Positions 27,685 through 35,452 of a DNA stretch of 35,452 nt are shown piece after piece. Source of the stretch: Candidatus Rokuibacteriota bacterium. GTDB lineage: Bacteria; Methylomirabilota; Methylomirabilia; Rokubacteriales; CSP1-6. A program made the position numbers and the translations under genes. Numbering within the stretch: the stretch's first letter is position 1; each line of letters opens with the position of its first letter. The notes below the pieces were generated by a model that worked only from the letters and a program-made list of their open reading frames with translations, did not search any database and was not told where the DNA came from. The stretch is taken from assembly GCA_003220615.1 (NCBI GenBank), contig QHTB01000180.1, positions 1 through 35,452 on the forward strand, read 5' to 3'.

Positions 27685-27820
27685 GGGGTCGGGGCTGGTG
27701 TGGTCCTCTTTGACCACGTGCGCTGGGGCGGGTTCGCGTTGTGGCGTCCCCTCTCGCACCGGTGCGCAAAGTCCGACGCTCAGGGAACGGGTCTCAGAGG
27801 ACTACACCACCCCCAACCCC
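27685..27820. repeat. Long imperfect inverted repeat with nested palindrome
   Basis: Arms at 27685-27709 and 27796-27820 match in 22 of 25 positions. Between them lie GCGTC/GACGC (27744-27748, 27775-27779) and a central 12-base palindrome CGCACCGGTGCG (27755-27766), so the whole segment could fold into one long hairpin. It fills most of the 230-base gap between dppF and the next hydrolase. I see no coding function on either strand. It may be a MITE-like element, a structured RNA 3' end, or a terminator of the dpp pair. The remaining bases up to 27902 show nothing clear. Confidence 0.75.
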
Positions 27821-27902
27821 CCGGCCATGAAGCGGCGCGATCGCGGATCCGGCGCGTGCACGACGGCAATTCAATTCCCGGCGATCGCTGCGTGGGGCGC
27901 TG

Positions 27903-28718
27903 ATGCCTAAAGTAACGGTGAATGGGATTCGGATGTTTTACGAGGAGACCGGCGGCGGCGAGCCGTTGATCCTGATCATGGGCTTCGGCGGTGATCATCT
28001 GGCGTGGGCCTTCCAGGTCCGCGCTCTCGCCGAGCACTACCGCGTCGTGACGTTCGACAACCGGGGCGCCGGGCAGAGCGACGCGCCGGAGCCGCCGTAC
28101 ACGATCCGCACCATGGCCGACGACACGGCGGGTCTCATCGCCGCGCTCGGGATCGAGCGCGCGCACGTCGTCGGCGTATCCATGGGCGGCATGATCGCCC
28201 AGGAGCTGGCGCTCGCCTACCCGGGGCGCGTGCGGAGCCTTCACCTGGGGTGCACGACGGCGCGGCCCGATACGCACATGAAGGCGCTGCTGGCCGCGTG
28301 GCGAGACATGCGGGCTGCCTTGACCCCCGACGCCTTGGTCAGGGCGCTGATGCTCTGGCTCTTCTCCTACCGCACCTACGACGAGCGTCCCGAGTTCGTG
28401 GAGGCGGTGATCCAGACGGCGCTCGCGAATCCCTTCCCGCAATCGCTGACGGGATTTCTCGGCCAGACGGCGGCCATCGAGCATCACGACACGCTGGCGC
28501 GGCTCCCCGGCATCCACTGCCCGACGCTCGTGAGCGTCGCCGAGGACGACATCCTGGTCCCGCCCCGATTCTCACGGGAGCTGGTGGCTCGCATCCCGGG
28601 CGCCGCCCTCCGCGCCGTCGTCGGCGCCGGCCACGTCTATTTCTGGGAGCAGGCGGACGCCTTCAACGCGCTCTGCCTGGACTTCCTGGCGGGGAAGATC
28701 ACTCCGTCTCGAGCGTGA
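27903..28718 (+). CDS. Alpha/beta hydrolase (3-oxoadipate enol-lactonase-like)
   Basis: This 271-residue protein has a complete alpha/beta-hydrolase set: oxyanion-loop LILIMGFGGDHLAW, FDNRGAGQSDAPEPPYTI, nucleophile elbow VVGVSMGGMIAQELALAYP with serine near residue 96, an acid in VSVAEDDILVPP, and the histidine in VVGAGHVYFWEQ. This is the PcaD/BioH-like group of lactonases, esterases and C-C hydrolases. No pathway genes flank it, so no substrate can be given. It starts at ATG 27903 without a visible Shine-Dalgarno. Its 3' end overlaps the convergent lipoprotein gene by 20 bases. Confidence 0.88.
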   Translation: MPKVTVNGIRMFYEETGGGEPLILIMGFGGDHLAWAFQVRALAEHYRVVTFDNRGAGQSDAPEPPYTIRTMADDTAGLIAALGIERAHVVGVSMGGMIAQELALAYPGRVRSLHLGCTTARPDTHMKALLAAWRDMRAALTPDALVRALMLWLFSYRTYDERPEFVEAVIQTALANPFPQSLTGFLGQTAAIEHHDTLARLPGIHCPTLVSVAEDDILVPPRFSRELVARIPGAALRAVVGAGHVYFWEQADAFNALCLDFLAGKITPSRA

Positions 28719-28950
28719 CCGTGTAGCCCTTCCGTTCCATGCACCGGTTCATCGCGTCACGGTCGAGGCGCTGGGATGGCGCGAGCACGACCGCGGTGTT
28801 CCGCGTGGATTCCTTCCGGCAGGTGCCGAGATCGCGGTCGACCTGGACGGCGCTGGTGCGGGGCTTGTTGTAGACCCACTCTCCGGTGCTCGAGCACCCG
28901 GCGAGGAGCAGGATCGCGGTGACGACGTGCGCCGGCTTCATACCTCGCAT
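28699..28950 (-). CDS. Small putative lipoprotein, unknown function
   Basis: The 83-residue protein MRGMKPAHVVTAILLLAGCS has a lipobox (LLAGC) and would be lipidated at Cys16 or so. The mature part is 65 residues, with two further cysteines (GTCRKEST and MNRCMERKGY) that might form a disulfide. The C-terminal MNRCMERKGYTVTLE resembles short bacterial lipoproteins of unknown role. Two starts are possible (ATG 28950 or 28941); a longer TTG start would place a charged segment before the signal. It overlaps the hydrolase gene by 20 bases at the 3' end. Confidence 0.72.
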   Translation of the reverse strand: MRGMKPAHVVTAILLLAGCSSTGEWVYNKPRTSAVQVDRDLGTCRKESTRNTAVVLAPSQRLDRDAMNRCMERKGYTVTLETE

Positions 28951-28995
28951 TGTCGAGTGACGGCAACGCCGCTGCAAGCTGAATGGAGCGTCGGA

Positions 28996-29010
28996 AGGGG
29001 CGCAGCCCCT
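28996..29010. terminator. Hairpin downstream of the M23 peptidase gene
   Basis: AGGGGC and GCCCCT pair around GCA, eight bases after the peptidase stop on the minus strand. On that strand TTCCGACGC follows, which matches the sequence after the hairpin at 2737-2759 (TTCCGATGC). It is therefore probably a palindromic repeat of the same family, possibly acting as a 3' end. No T-run is present. Confidence 0.5.
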
Positions 29011-29017
29011 GCCCGGG

Positions 29018-30028
29018 CTAATCCCAGAGGTAGGCGCGAGGATTCACGGCCTGCCCGCGGACCATCACCTCGTAGTGCAGGTGCGGGCCGGAAGAGCGGC
29101 CGGTGTTGCCGGTCAGCGCCAGCTCGGTGCCGCGCTCGACCGTCTGCCCTTGCCTGACGTTGATCTTGGAGAGATGACCGTACAGCGACCGCACGTCCTG
29201 GCCGTGGTCGATGATCACCGCCAGTCCGTACTCGGAGTGGGGGCCGGCGTGGATCACCGTGCCGGCGGCCGGTGACTTCACCGAGGTGCCACCGTTGGCG
29301 GCGATGTCGAGGCCGGAGTGGAACTCGGGCGCCTTCGTCCACGGGCTCAGTCGATTGCCGAACTCCGAGTTCACGGCGCCGCGCACCGGCCAGCGCGACG
29401 GCAGCGCCGCCAGCGCCTTGCGGGCGCGCGTGATGAGCTTGTCGAGCGCGCGCAGGCTCTCGCCTTCCTCGATCACGTTCTCGGCGAGGAGGTCGAGCTG
29501 CGCCATGGCCGAGAGCTTGCCCATCGGACGCTCCGTCGGCGTCGCCCGGCCACCGATGCCGGTGCCGGAGTTCTTGGGCGCGACGTCGGGACCGAACGCC
29601 TCCCAGATGTGCCCATGCAGCTCGCCCCAGCTCGCAACTTCCTGGCGCAGCTCGGTGACGCGACGATTGAACTTGTCGATCATCGCCCGCTGCTCCTCGA
29701 TCTGCTGGTACAGCGAGGCGGAGTCGCGAATCCGCTGGCGCACGTGCCACCAGTCTCCGACGACGACGCTGAAACCGCCCGCGACCACAACACCAGCCAC
29801 GAGGATGGTCAGCGGAAGCCGCTTCGGGAACGAGAGACGAAGGACTCGAGCGCCGTCTCCTCGCACCACCAGCAGGCTGAATTGCTTCTTGTGGTTCACC
29901 CGCGCGGATCTCCCTTGGGTGAGAGGACGCCCCAGATCCTGCGCGGTTTCTAGCATTGGCTCGCTGAGACTGTCAACCGCCTCTGTGGTCGCCGCCAGCC
30001 CCGAGTCGACCGCGTGCTGCGTACTCAT
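29018..30028 (-). CDS. Membrane-anchored M23 (LytM) family metallopeptidase
   Basis: From ATG 30028 this 336-residue protein has a short cytoplasmic tail, one membrane segment (LPLTILVAGVVVAGGFSVVV, near residues 71-90), a coiled-coil region (YQQIEEQRAMIDKFNRRVTE), and a C-terminal M23 domain. Zinc ligands are His237 and Asp241 (FHSGLDIAA) and His318 (HLHYE), with catalytic His285 (YGHLS) and His316. Such proteins cut or regulate cutting of peptidoglycan crosslinks in the periplasm. I chose ATG 30028 because GAGGG lies just upstream; ATG 30052 would add eight residues. The first 35 residues are Thr/Ser/Glu-rich and of no known family. Confidence 0.9.
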   Translation of the reverse strand: MSTQHAVDSGLAATTEAVDSLSEPMLETAQDLGRPLTQGRSARVNHKKQFSLLVVRGDGARVLRLSFPKRLPLTILVAGVVVAGGFSVVVGDWWHVRQRIRDSASLYQQIEEQRAMIDKFNRRVTELRQEVASWGELHGHIWEAFGPDVAPKNSGTGIGGRATPTERPMGKLSAMAQLDLLAENVIEEGESLRALDKLITRARKALAALPSRWPVRGAVNSEFGNRLSPWTKAPEFHSGLDIAANGGTSVKSPAAGTVIHAGPHSEYGLAVIIDHGQDVRSLYGHLSKINVRQGQTVERGTELALTGNTGRSSGPHLHYEVMVRGQAVNPRAYLWD

Positions 30029-30080
30029 GCCGCCCTCATGAGGGCAAACCATGTGCCGACCAGTGTGGCGAATGGAATCA

Positions 30081-30190
30081 AGGAGTTACAAATCCGGGCC
30101 CTGCCATCACGGCACGCGTGCGTCAGTCCGGCGTCGATCGCTCGACGACCACTCGTTCGCTGCGTCGCCTCGACGTGTGATGTAACTCCT
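30081..30190. repeat. 10-bp inverted repeat in the divergent spacer
   Basis: AGGAGTTACA at 30081-30090 and TGTAACTCCT at 30181-30190 are perfect inverted copies 90 bases apart, within the gap between the peptidase and alaC-like genes. They could bound a structured leader or be operator half-sites, but chance is not excluded. I see no gene in this gap. Confidence 0.4.
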
Positions 30191-30207
30191 CGTCAGAGTT
30201 CGATTTA

Positions 30208-30237
30208 TTGACACTCCGCGCGCGGCCTCGGTATCAT
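30208..30237 (+). promoter_or_regulatory. Sigma-70-type promoter for the alaC-hom-thrC operon
   Basis: A perfect -35 TTGACA at 30208-30213 and a -10 TATCAT at 30232-30237 are separated by 18 bases. The aminotransferase ATG follows 25 bases downstream, with GAGGGG as Shine-Dalgarno. This is the best-looking promoter in the window. Confidence 0.75.
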
Positions 30238-30262
30238 CACAGGACACCACCGCGAGGGGCTC

Positions 30263-31432
30263 ATGGACGAGTTCTATCGGATCAAGCGACTTCCGCCGTA
30301 CGTGTTCGCGATCGTCAACGACCTGAAGACCAAAGCGCGAGCTCGCGGCGAGGACATCATCGATCTCGGCATGGGGAATCCCGACATGCCGACGCCCCCG
30401 CACATCGTGGCGAAGCTCGTCGAGGCCGCGCAGAATCCGAAGAACCACCGCTACTCGGCTTCGCGCGGGATCACGCGCCTGCGCGTGGCGATGACGAAGT
30501 GGTACAAGGACCGCTACGGCGTCCATCTCGACCCCGACACCGAAGTCATCGCGACCATCGGGGCCAAGGAAGGCATGGCGCATCTGGCGCTGGCCGTGCT
30601 CCAGCCCGGCGACGGCGCGCTCGTCCCGAATCCGACCTATCCGATCCACGCCTACTCGGTGGTGATCGCCGACGGTGATCTCAGGTCCGTCCCGCTCACG
30701 CCCGACGGCGACTTCTTCCTACGATTGGAAGAGACAGCAAAGCTTGCCTGGCCGAAAGCGAAGCTCTTGATCCTTTCGTTCCCGCACAACCCGACGACCC
30801 TATGCGTGGACCGTAGCTTCTTCGAGAAGGTCGTGGCCTTCGCGCAAGAGCACCGGCTCATGGTCGTCCACGACTTCGCCTACGCCGACTTCACGTTCGA
30901 CGGTTACCAGCCGCCGTCGTTCCTCGAGGTGCCGGGCGCCAAGGACGTCGGCGTGGAGATCTTCTCGACGTCGAAGTCCTACAACATGCCGGGCTGGCGG
31001 CTCGGTTTCGTCTGCGGCAACTCGAAGATGGTGCACGCGCTGGCTCGCATCAAGTCGTATCTCGACTACGGAGCCTTCCAGCCCATCCAGATCGCCGGCA
31101 TCGTGGCGCTGGAGGGCGACCCCACCGTCGTGCGCGACATCGTGGAGGTTCACCGCAAGCGCCGCGACGTCCTGGTCGATGGGCTGAACAAGCTCGGCTG
31201 GTCGGTCGAGAAGCCGAAGGGCACCATGTTCGTCTGGGCGCCGATTCCGGAGGATTTCCGGGGCATGGGCTCGCTGGAATTCTCGAAGCTCCTGATCCAG
31301 GAGGCGAAGGTCGCCGTCTCGCCCGGGATCGGCTTCGGTGAGTACGGCGAGGGGTTCGTCCGGTTCGCGCTGGTGGAAAACGAGCAGCGCATCCGTCAGG
31401 CGCTGCGCGGCCTGAAGCGCCTCGGGCGTTGA
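30263..31432 (+). CDS. alaC: Class I/II aminotransferase, AlaC-like
   Basis: This 389-residue PLP enzyme begins with the AlaC signature [20 protein letters not shown] and [20 protein letters not shown]. It carries [39 protein letters not shown] (Asp-Tyr contacts), and the PLP lysine Lys238 in [15 protein letters not shown]. The closest type is AlaC (alanine-synthesising, glutamate-pyruvate), and related sequences serve as LL-diaminopimelate or aspartate-type transaminases; sequence alone cannot separate these. It sits ten bases before the homoserine dehydrogenase gene under a clear promoter, so it is likely part of the aspartate-family pathway transcription unit. Confidence 0.9.
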   Translation: MDEFYRIKRLPPYVFAIVNDLKTKARARGEDIIDLGMGNPDMPTPPHIVAKLVEAAQNPKNHRYSASRGITRLRVAMTKWYKDRYGVHLDPDTEVIATIGAKEGMAHLALAVLQPGDGALVPNPTYPIHAYSVVIADGDLRSVPLTPDGDFFLRLEETAKLAWPKAKLLILSFPHNPTTLCVDRSFFEKVVAFAQEHRLMVVHDFAYADFTFDGYQPPSFLEVPGAKDVGVEIFSTSKSYNMPGWRLGFVCGNSKMVHALARIKSYLDYGAFQPIQIAGIVALEGDPTVVRDIVEVHRKRRDVLVDGLNKLGWSVEKPKGTMFVWAPIPEDFRGMGSLEFSKLLIQEAKVAVSPGIGFGEYGEGFVRFALVENEQRIRQALRGLKRLGR

Positions 31433-31442
31433 TCGCACCGGC

Positions 31443-32750
31443 GTGAAAGAAGTCCGCATCGGATTGCTCGGCCTCGGCACCGTCGGGGCCGGAGTCGCCA
31501 AGCTGCTGGAGTCGGAGCGCGCGATGTTGGAGGAGCGCGCCGGCTGCCGCCTCCGCCTCGCCGCCGTCGCCGACCTCGACGTCACGCGGCCCCGCGAGGG
31601 CCTCGACATCACCCGCCTGCCGATGACCACCGACGCCAATCGCGTGCTCGGCGACGGCCAGGTCGACATCGTCGTCGAGCTGGTCGGCGGTCTCGAGCCG
31701 GCGCGCTCGTTCATCCTCAAGGCGCTGGGGAGCGGTAAGCACGTCGTGACCGCCAACAAGGCGCTGCTCGCCCATCACGGCGCCGAGATCTACGATGAGG
31801 CGCGGCGGCGCGGCGTCATGCTCGGCTTCGAAGCGTCGGTCGCCGGCGGCATTCCGCTCATCCGCGCCGTGAAGGAAGGGCTGGTCGCCAACCGGGTCCT
31901 CTCCGTCTTCGGCATCGTCAACGGGACCTGCAACTACATCTTGTCGAAGATGACGGGCGAAGGGCTCGACTTCGGGGTCGTCCTCAAGGAAGCCCAGGCG
32001 CACGGTTACGCCGAGGCCGATCCGACGCTCGACATCGAGGGCCTGGACTCGGCCCACAAGCTGCAGATCCTGGTCACGCTCGCCTTCCGCACGTTCGTCG
32101 ATCTGAAGGACATCCACACCGAAGGCATCACGCGCGTGACCCCGCAGGACATCGCCTACGCGCGCGAGCTCGGCTACCGAGTGAAGCTCCTCGCGATCGC
32201 CAAGGCCAACGATGGCGGGGTCGAGGTGCGGGTCCATCCCACGATGATTCCCGCCGACTCGCCGCTGGCCGCCGTGTCGGGCGTCTTCAACGGCGTCTTC
32301 ATCACCGGTCACGCGGTCGGTGACCTGATGTTCTACGGCCGGGGCGCCGGCCAGCTTCCCACGGCCTCCGCGGTGTGGTCGGACATCGTCGAGATCGCGC
32401 GCCGCATCGCCCACGGCGTGCCCGCGCTGGCGCTGGATCTGCCCGCGACGGCGCCCGGCGTCGTGCCGCTCCGGCCCATGGACTCGATCCGCTCGTGCTA
32501 CTACCTGCGCGTCATGGCCCAGGATCGTCCTGGCGTGCTCTCGCGCGTGGCCGGCATCCTCGGCGAGAACAACATCTCGATCGCGTCGGTGCTCCAGAAG
32601 GAACGGGCCGCCAAGGAAGCAGTCCCCGTGGTGATGATGAGCCACGAGGCCCAGGAGAAGGACATGCGGGCCGCGCTCGCCGCCATCGACCGCCTGCGCG
32701 TCGTGGCCATGCCGACGACGATGATCCGCGTGGAGGGCGGGTCCGCATGA
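31443..32750 (+). CDS. hom: Homoserine dehydrogenase
   Basis: This 435-residue NAD(P)-dependent enzyme reduces aspartate semialdehyde to homoserine. It has the Rossmann motif GLLGLGTVGAGVAKLL, the substrate-site motifs VTANKALLAHHG and FEASVAGGIPLIRAV, IVNGTCNYILSKM, and DIEGLDSAHKLQILV with the catalytic Asp and Lys. A C-terminal ACT domain (YYLRVMAQDRPGVLSRVAGI and onward) suggests feedback by threonine. The GTG at 31443 begins the homology (KEVRIGLLGLG). The stop overlaps the thrC start (ATGA). Length is typical for the monofunctional ACT-containing type. Confidence 0.96.
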   Translation: MKEVRIGLLGLGTVGAGVAKLLESERAMLEERAGCRLRLAAVADLDVTRPREGLDITRLPMTTDANRVLGDGQVDIVVELVGGLEPARSFILKALGSGKHVVTANKALLAHHGAEIYDEARRRGVMLGFEASVAGGIPLIRAVKEGLVANRVLSVFGIVNGTCNYILSKMTGEGLDFGVVLKEAQAHGYAEADPTLDIEGLDSAHKLQILVTLAFRTFVDLKDIHTEGITRVTPQDIAYARELGYRVKLLAIAKANDGGVEVRVHPTMIPADSPLAAVSGVFNGVFITGHAVGDLMFYGRGAGQLPTASAVWSDIVEIARRIAHGVPALALDLPATAPGVVPLRPMDSIRSCYYLRVMAQDRPGVLSRVAGILGENNISIASVLQKERAAKEAVPVVMMSHEAQEKDMRAALAAIDRLRVVAMPTTMIRVEGGSA

Positions 32751-33805
32751 AGGCGTGGCCGGGCGTGATCGAGCAGTATCGCGAGTTCCTCCCGGTCAGT
32801 GACCGGACACCGATCGTCACGCTCCGCGAAGGCAACACGCCTCTGGTGCCGGCGCCGCGTCTGGCCGAGGCGACCGATCCGTCGCTCTCGATCTACCTCA
32901 AGTGCGAGGGCTTCAATCCGACGGGCTCGTTCAAGGACCGCGGGATGACGATGGCGATGTCCAAGGCGCTCGAGGCCGGATCGCGCGCGGTCATCTGCGC
33001 CTCCACCGGCAACACGTCGGCCTCGGCGGCCGCCTACGCGGCGCGCGCCGGGCTGAAGGCCTTCGTCATGGTGCCCAAGGGCGCCATCGCTCTCGGCAAG
33101 CTCTCACAGGCCGCGATTCACGGGGCGAAGGTGTTGATGGTCGACGGGAACTTCGATCAGGCCCTGTCGATCGTCCGCCAGATCTCGGAGACTCACCCGG
33201 TCACGCTCGTCAACTCGGTCAATCCATTCCGGCTGGAGGGACAGAAGACCGGCGCCTTCGAGGTGGTGGATCAGCTCGGACGCGCGCCGGACTATCACCT
33301 GATCCCCGTCGGCAACGCCGGCAACATCACCGCCTACTGGCGAGGGTACCGGGAGTATCAGCGCGCCGGCCGAATGTCGGAGCTGCCGCGCATGGTCGGC
33401 TTCCAGGCCGCGGGCGCGGCGCCGATCTACGAGAATCGCGTCATCGAAGAGCCCCGCACCGTAGCGACCGCGATCAAGATCGGAAATCCGGCGAGCTGGG
33501 GCCCCGCGCTCGAAGCGCTCAAAGACTCCAAGGGCTGGATCGACATCGTGACCGACGAGGAGATTCTGCAGGCGTATCGTCTCCTCGCCCGCGAGGAAGG
33601 CATCTTCATGGAGCCCGCGTCGGCGGCCACGGTGGCCGGCCTCATCAAGACGGTGAAGGCAGGGCGCTTCGAGTCGGGCGCGACCCTCGTGCTGACGCTC
33701 ACCGGCCACGGCTTGAAGGATCCCGACACCGCGCTCGAGTCGGCGTCGCGGCCCACCACAGTTCCGCCGGCTATCGACGCGGTGCTGGCTCAGCTGGGCC
33801 TCTGA
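32747..33805 (+). CDS. thrC: Threonine synthase
   Basis: This 352-residue PLP enzyme converts phosphohomoserine to threonine. It has REGNTPLVPAPRLAE, the PLP lysine Lys63 in NPTGSFKDRGMTMA, ASTGNTSASAAAYAARAGLK, and the glycine-rich phosphate loop PVGNAGNITAYWRGY. EPASAATVAG near residue 290 is also conserved. It is the short type (about 350 residues). The ATG overlaps the hom stop by four bases. A homoserine kinase gene (thrB) is not in the window, so it must be elsewhere. Confidence 0.96.
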   Translation: MKAWPGVIEQYREFLPVSDRTPIVTLREGNTPLVPAPRLAEATDPSLSIYLKCEGFNPTGSFKDRGMTMAMSKALEAGSRAVICASTGNTSASAAAYAARAGLKAFVMVPKGAIALGKLSQAAIHGAKVLMVDGNFDQALSIVRQISETHPVTLVNSVNPFRLEGQKTGAFEVVDQLGRAPDYHLIPVGNAGNITAYWRGYREYQRAGRMSELPRMVGFQAAGAAPIYENRVIEEPRTVATAIKIGNPASWGPALEALKDSKGWIDIVTDEEILQAYRLLAREEGIFMEPASAATVAGLIKTVKAGRFESGATLVLTLTGHGLKDPDTALESASRPTTVPPAIDAVLAQLGL

Positions 33806-33824
33806 TCTTCCGGTTGCTCCGCGG

Positions 33825-34811
33825 TTGAGCCGCCTCCGGCTCGCACTCGGCATCGCGATCAGCGTGGCGCTTTTCGCCTACCTGCTGACGACGGTGGACC
33901 TCGCGCAGGTCGCCGAGCGCTTGCGTCACACGCACCTCGGCTTGACGGCCATCAGCGTCCTGCTCGCGCCGATTGGACTCTGCGTGCGCGCCGCGCGCTG
34001 GCGCTACTTGTTCACTCCGGCCGATCGGCCCCCGGGGCTCCTGCCCGCCATGATGATCGGCTACATGGCCAACAACATCCTGCCGCTGCGCGCCGGTGAG
34101 CTCGTGCGCGTCTACGTCGTGGCTCGCCGGTGGGGCCGCGGCTTCTGGGCCGTGCTCGGCACGCTGGTCGTCGAGCGCGTGCTCGACAGCCTCGCCATCG
34201 TCGGCGCCCTGGCGATTCTCGTCTTTCTCATCCCCGTACCGAAGATCTTCCAGTACACCGCGGCCACGCTGCTCGCCGTCGACCTCGTCGCCGTGGCGAT
34301 CCTCGTCACGCTGGCCGTCGCACCCGAGGCCGCCGCCCGGCTGCTCGCGCGGCTCACCGTCCGCTGGCCGCACGTCGAGCATCGAGCGACCCGGATCTTC
34401 AGCACGTTCGTTCAAGGGCTGGACGGTGTGAGGGCTCGCGGGAACCTCGTGCCGCTCATCGGATGGACGCTTCTCGTGTGGGTCGTTCCCGCGCTGTCCG
34501 CGTGGACGATGCTGCTCGCGATGGATCTTCACCTGCCGCTCACGGCGGCATGGACGGTATTGGCGTTCGTCGGACTCAGCATCAGCATTCCGTCGGCGCC
34601 CGGCTATGTCGGCGTGTTCCATTACGCCGCGGTGCTGGCCCTGGAAATCTTCGGGGTGACGCGAGAGACCGCCGTCGGCTACGCCCTCCTCTTCCATGCC
34701 GCCCAGATCGTGCCGGTCACGCTGATTGGCTGGCTCTTCCTGCTCCGAGAGCACGTGACGCTTCGAGAGGCAACGAGCAGTCGAGCCACCGAGCGACTGT
34801 CGGCGCGGTAG
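33825..34811 (+). CDS. YbhN/AglD-type lysylphosphatidylglycerol synthase transmembrane protein
   Basis: This 328-residue membrane protein has about eight hydrophobic segments and the family motifs LRHTHLGLTAISVLLAPIGL, RAARWRYLF, GYMANNILPLRAGELVRVYV, ERVLDSLAIVGALAIL and LSISIPSAPGYVGVFHYA. It belongs to the UPF0104/YbhN group (flippase-like domain), often beside glycosyl transferases or phospholipid genes. The TTG start at 33825 places the first membrane segment at the terminus; no better ATG is available. A 7-bp stem hairpin (34800-34817) overlaps its stop codon. It follows thrC by 19 bases and may be co-transcribed. Confidence 0.88.
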   Translation: MSRLRLALGIAISVALFAYLLTTVDLAQVAERLRHTHLGLTAISVLLAPIGLCVRAARWRYLFTPADRPPGLLPAMMIGYMANNILPLRAGELVRVYVVARRWGRGFWAVLGTLVVERVLDSLAIVGALAILVFLIPVPKIFQYTAATLLAVDLVAVAILVTLAVAPEAAARLLARLTVRWPHVEHRATRIFSTFVQGLDGVRARGNLVPLIGWTLLVWVVPALSAWTMLLAMDLHLPLTAAWTVLAFVGLSISIPSAPGYVGVFHYAAVLALEIFGVTRETAVGYALLFHAAQIVPVTLIGWLFLLREHVTLREATSSRATERLSAR

Positions 34812-34904
34812 CGCCGAAAGGAACCGTCTGGCCCCCTCGCGAGTTTAGCCGGCTGTCGAAGCTCGGGTTGTGATCGCTCCCCCAAGCTAACGTGGAGGTC
34901 CAAC

Positions 34905-35452
34905 ATGAAAAGAGCATTCGCACTTGCCACTCTGGTTGTCTTGCTCCTTCCCGTCGCCCTGGCCGCGAAAGACTCCAAGAATTCCAGAGACTCCGGGAAC
35001 TCCCTGGTCAGGTTCGAGGGCGGGATCGGGGTAATCCCCGTCTCGAGCGGCGTGGGAACGGACCCGACCGCCACAACTGTGAATCGGAACATTGTCCGGG
35101 GTGTTCAACCCCCCGGCCAGATCTGGGTCATTGCTGACTTGAGCGCCAACGTGAAGACCGACGGTCAGATCAGAGTCGATGGTCGCGGCCTGCTCCTGGG
35201 CGGCGGGAATGGAATCGGGACGAACGCGAATCAAAGTGTCTTCGCCACGCTGATTTGCGAAGCCGCCGCGCCCTTTGTAGAGCACAGCACCCCCACTTCA
35301 GGTGTCGCGCTCGCTCCCAACGGAGACTTCCACATCGACGATGTCCTGTCGCCGGCGCCACCGGCAACCTGCGCTAGCCCCGTGCTCCTCATCCGCAGTA
35401 CAGGGGGAACACACCCCTGGTTTGCCGCGGGTATTCCGAAGCGCGACAACGA
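34905..35452 (+). CDS. Secreted protein of unknown function, partial
   Basis: An open frame starts at ATG 34905 with GGAGGT five bases upstream and runs without a stop to the window edge (182 codons). The first 20 residues are a signal peptide (MKRAFALATLVVLLLPVALA), followed by a Lys/Ser/Asn-rich stretch and then VRFEGGIGVIPVSSG, GVQPPGQIWVIADLSANVKT, VDGRGLLLGGGNGIGTN, SVFATLICEAAAPFVEHST, LAPNGDFHIDDVLSPAPP and VLLIRSTGGTHPWFAAGIP. Two cysteines lie in the mature part. I do not recognise a characterised family. The codon use is less GC-biased than in its neighbours, which may indicate recent acquisition. The protein is probably exported to the periplasm or cell surface. Confidence 0.75.
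   Translation, partial: MKRAFALATLVVLLLPVALAAKDSKNSRDSGNSLVRFEGGIGVIPVSSGVGTDPTATTVNRNIVRGVQPPGQIWVIADLSANVKTDGQIRVDGRGLLLGGGNGIGTNANQSVFATLICEAAAPFVEHSTPTSGVALAPNGDFHIDDVLSPAPPATCASPVLLIRSTGGTHPWFAAGIPKRDN

Noticed and set aside
30032-30045. 14-base palindrome GCCCTCATGAGGGC near the M23 peptidase start
   Set aside because: A palindrome of this length is expected about twice by chance in 35 kb; no second copy or half-site spacing supports an operator.
34800-34817. Stem-loop TCGGCGC-GGTA-GCGCCGA over the YbhN-type stop as a terminator
   Set aside because: There is no T-run, and it overlaps the coding end, so termination cannot be claimed.

Overview
The window is GC-rich bacterial chromosome, densely packed with genes that are often coupled by ATGA/GTGA/TGATG overlaps. 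The split glycine dehydrogenase (gcvPA/gcvPB), HAAT-type amino-acid transporters, a cytochrome P460-cupredoxin protein, LarA-like and DUF1445/LamB-YcsF proteins, and GC-rich palindromic repeats suggest an uncultivated soil or groundwater lineage of the Candidatus Rokubacteria / Methylomirabilota type. That placement is inference from gene style, not a phylogenetic result. No rRNA, tRNA, CRISPR array, prophage or complete insertion sequence was seen.

Left region (1-4831, minus strand): an alpha/beta hydrolase, then the glycine cleavage operon gcvT-gcvH-gcvPA-gcvPB; gcvPB runs off the left edge. A 140-base insertion between gcvT and gcvH carries two hairpins and ends in a second copy of the gcvT 3' tail. 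A lone receiver-domain response regulator lies on the plus strand at 4877-5302. From 12900 down to 5308 (minus strand) runs a putative catabolic cluster: methyltransferase, 2-hydroxyacid dehydrogenase, DUF1445 protein, fused PxpB-PxpC, a glutamate-1-semialdehyde aminomutase-like enzyme, PxpA and a DUF6282-like amidohydrolase-fold protein. It resembles the Bacillus ycsF-ycsI-kipI-kipA neighbourhood and probably handles 5-oxoproline or a related lactam. A 76-base direct repeat lies between the dehydrogenase and the DUF1445 gene.

Middle region (12949-19249, plus strand): a 69-codon remnant that looks like an NAD-dependent epimerase with its middle deleted, a GNAT acetyltransferase, then a branched-chain-amino-acid-type ABC transporter: binding protein, LivH permease, and one 863-residue protein carrying LivM, LivG and LivF. 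A secreted cytochrome P460-cupredoxin follows with overlapping start. On the minus strand (23812-19242) lie a LarA-like protein, a zinc alcohol dehydrogenase, a GH15 glycosidase and a small membrane protein.

Right region (23858 to the end, mainly plus strand): BamD-like lipoprotein, threonine aldolase, the two ATPases of a dipeptide/oligopeptide transporter without their permeases, an unusual long inverted repeat, and an alpha/beta hydrolase. Minus-strand genes for a small lipoprotein and an M23 peptidase follow. A strong promoter then drives alaC-like aminotransferase, homoserine dehydrogenase and threonine synthase, with a YbhN-type membrane protein downstream. A secreted protein of unknown function runs off the right edge. 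Threonine synthesis (hom, thrC), threonine cleavage to glycine (aldolase) and glycine cleavage (gcv) are all present in 35 kb, so one-carbon units could in principle be drawn from threonine.

Several genes have a TANNNT hexamer only 6-11 bases before the start codon and no Shine-Dalgarno sequence, suggesting leaderless transcripts.
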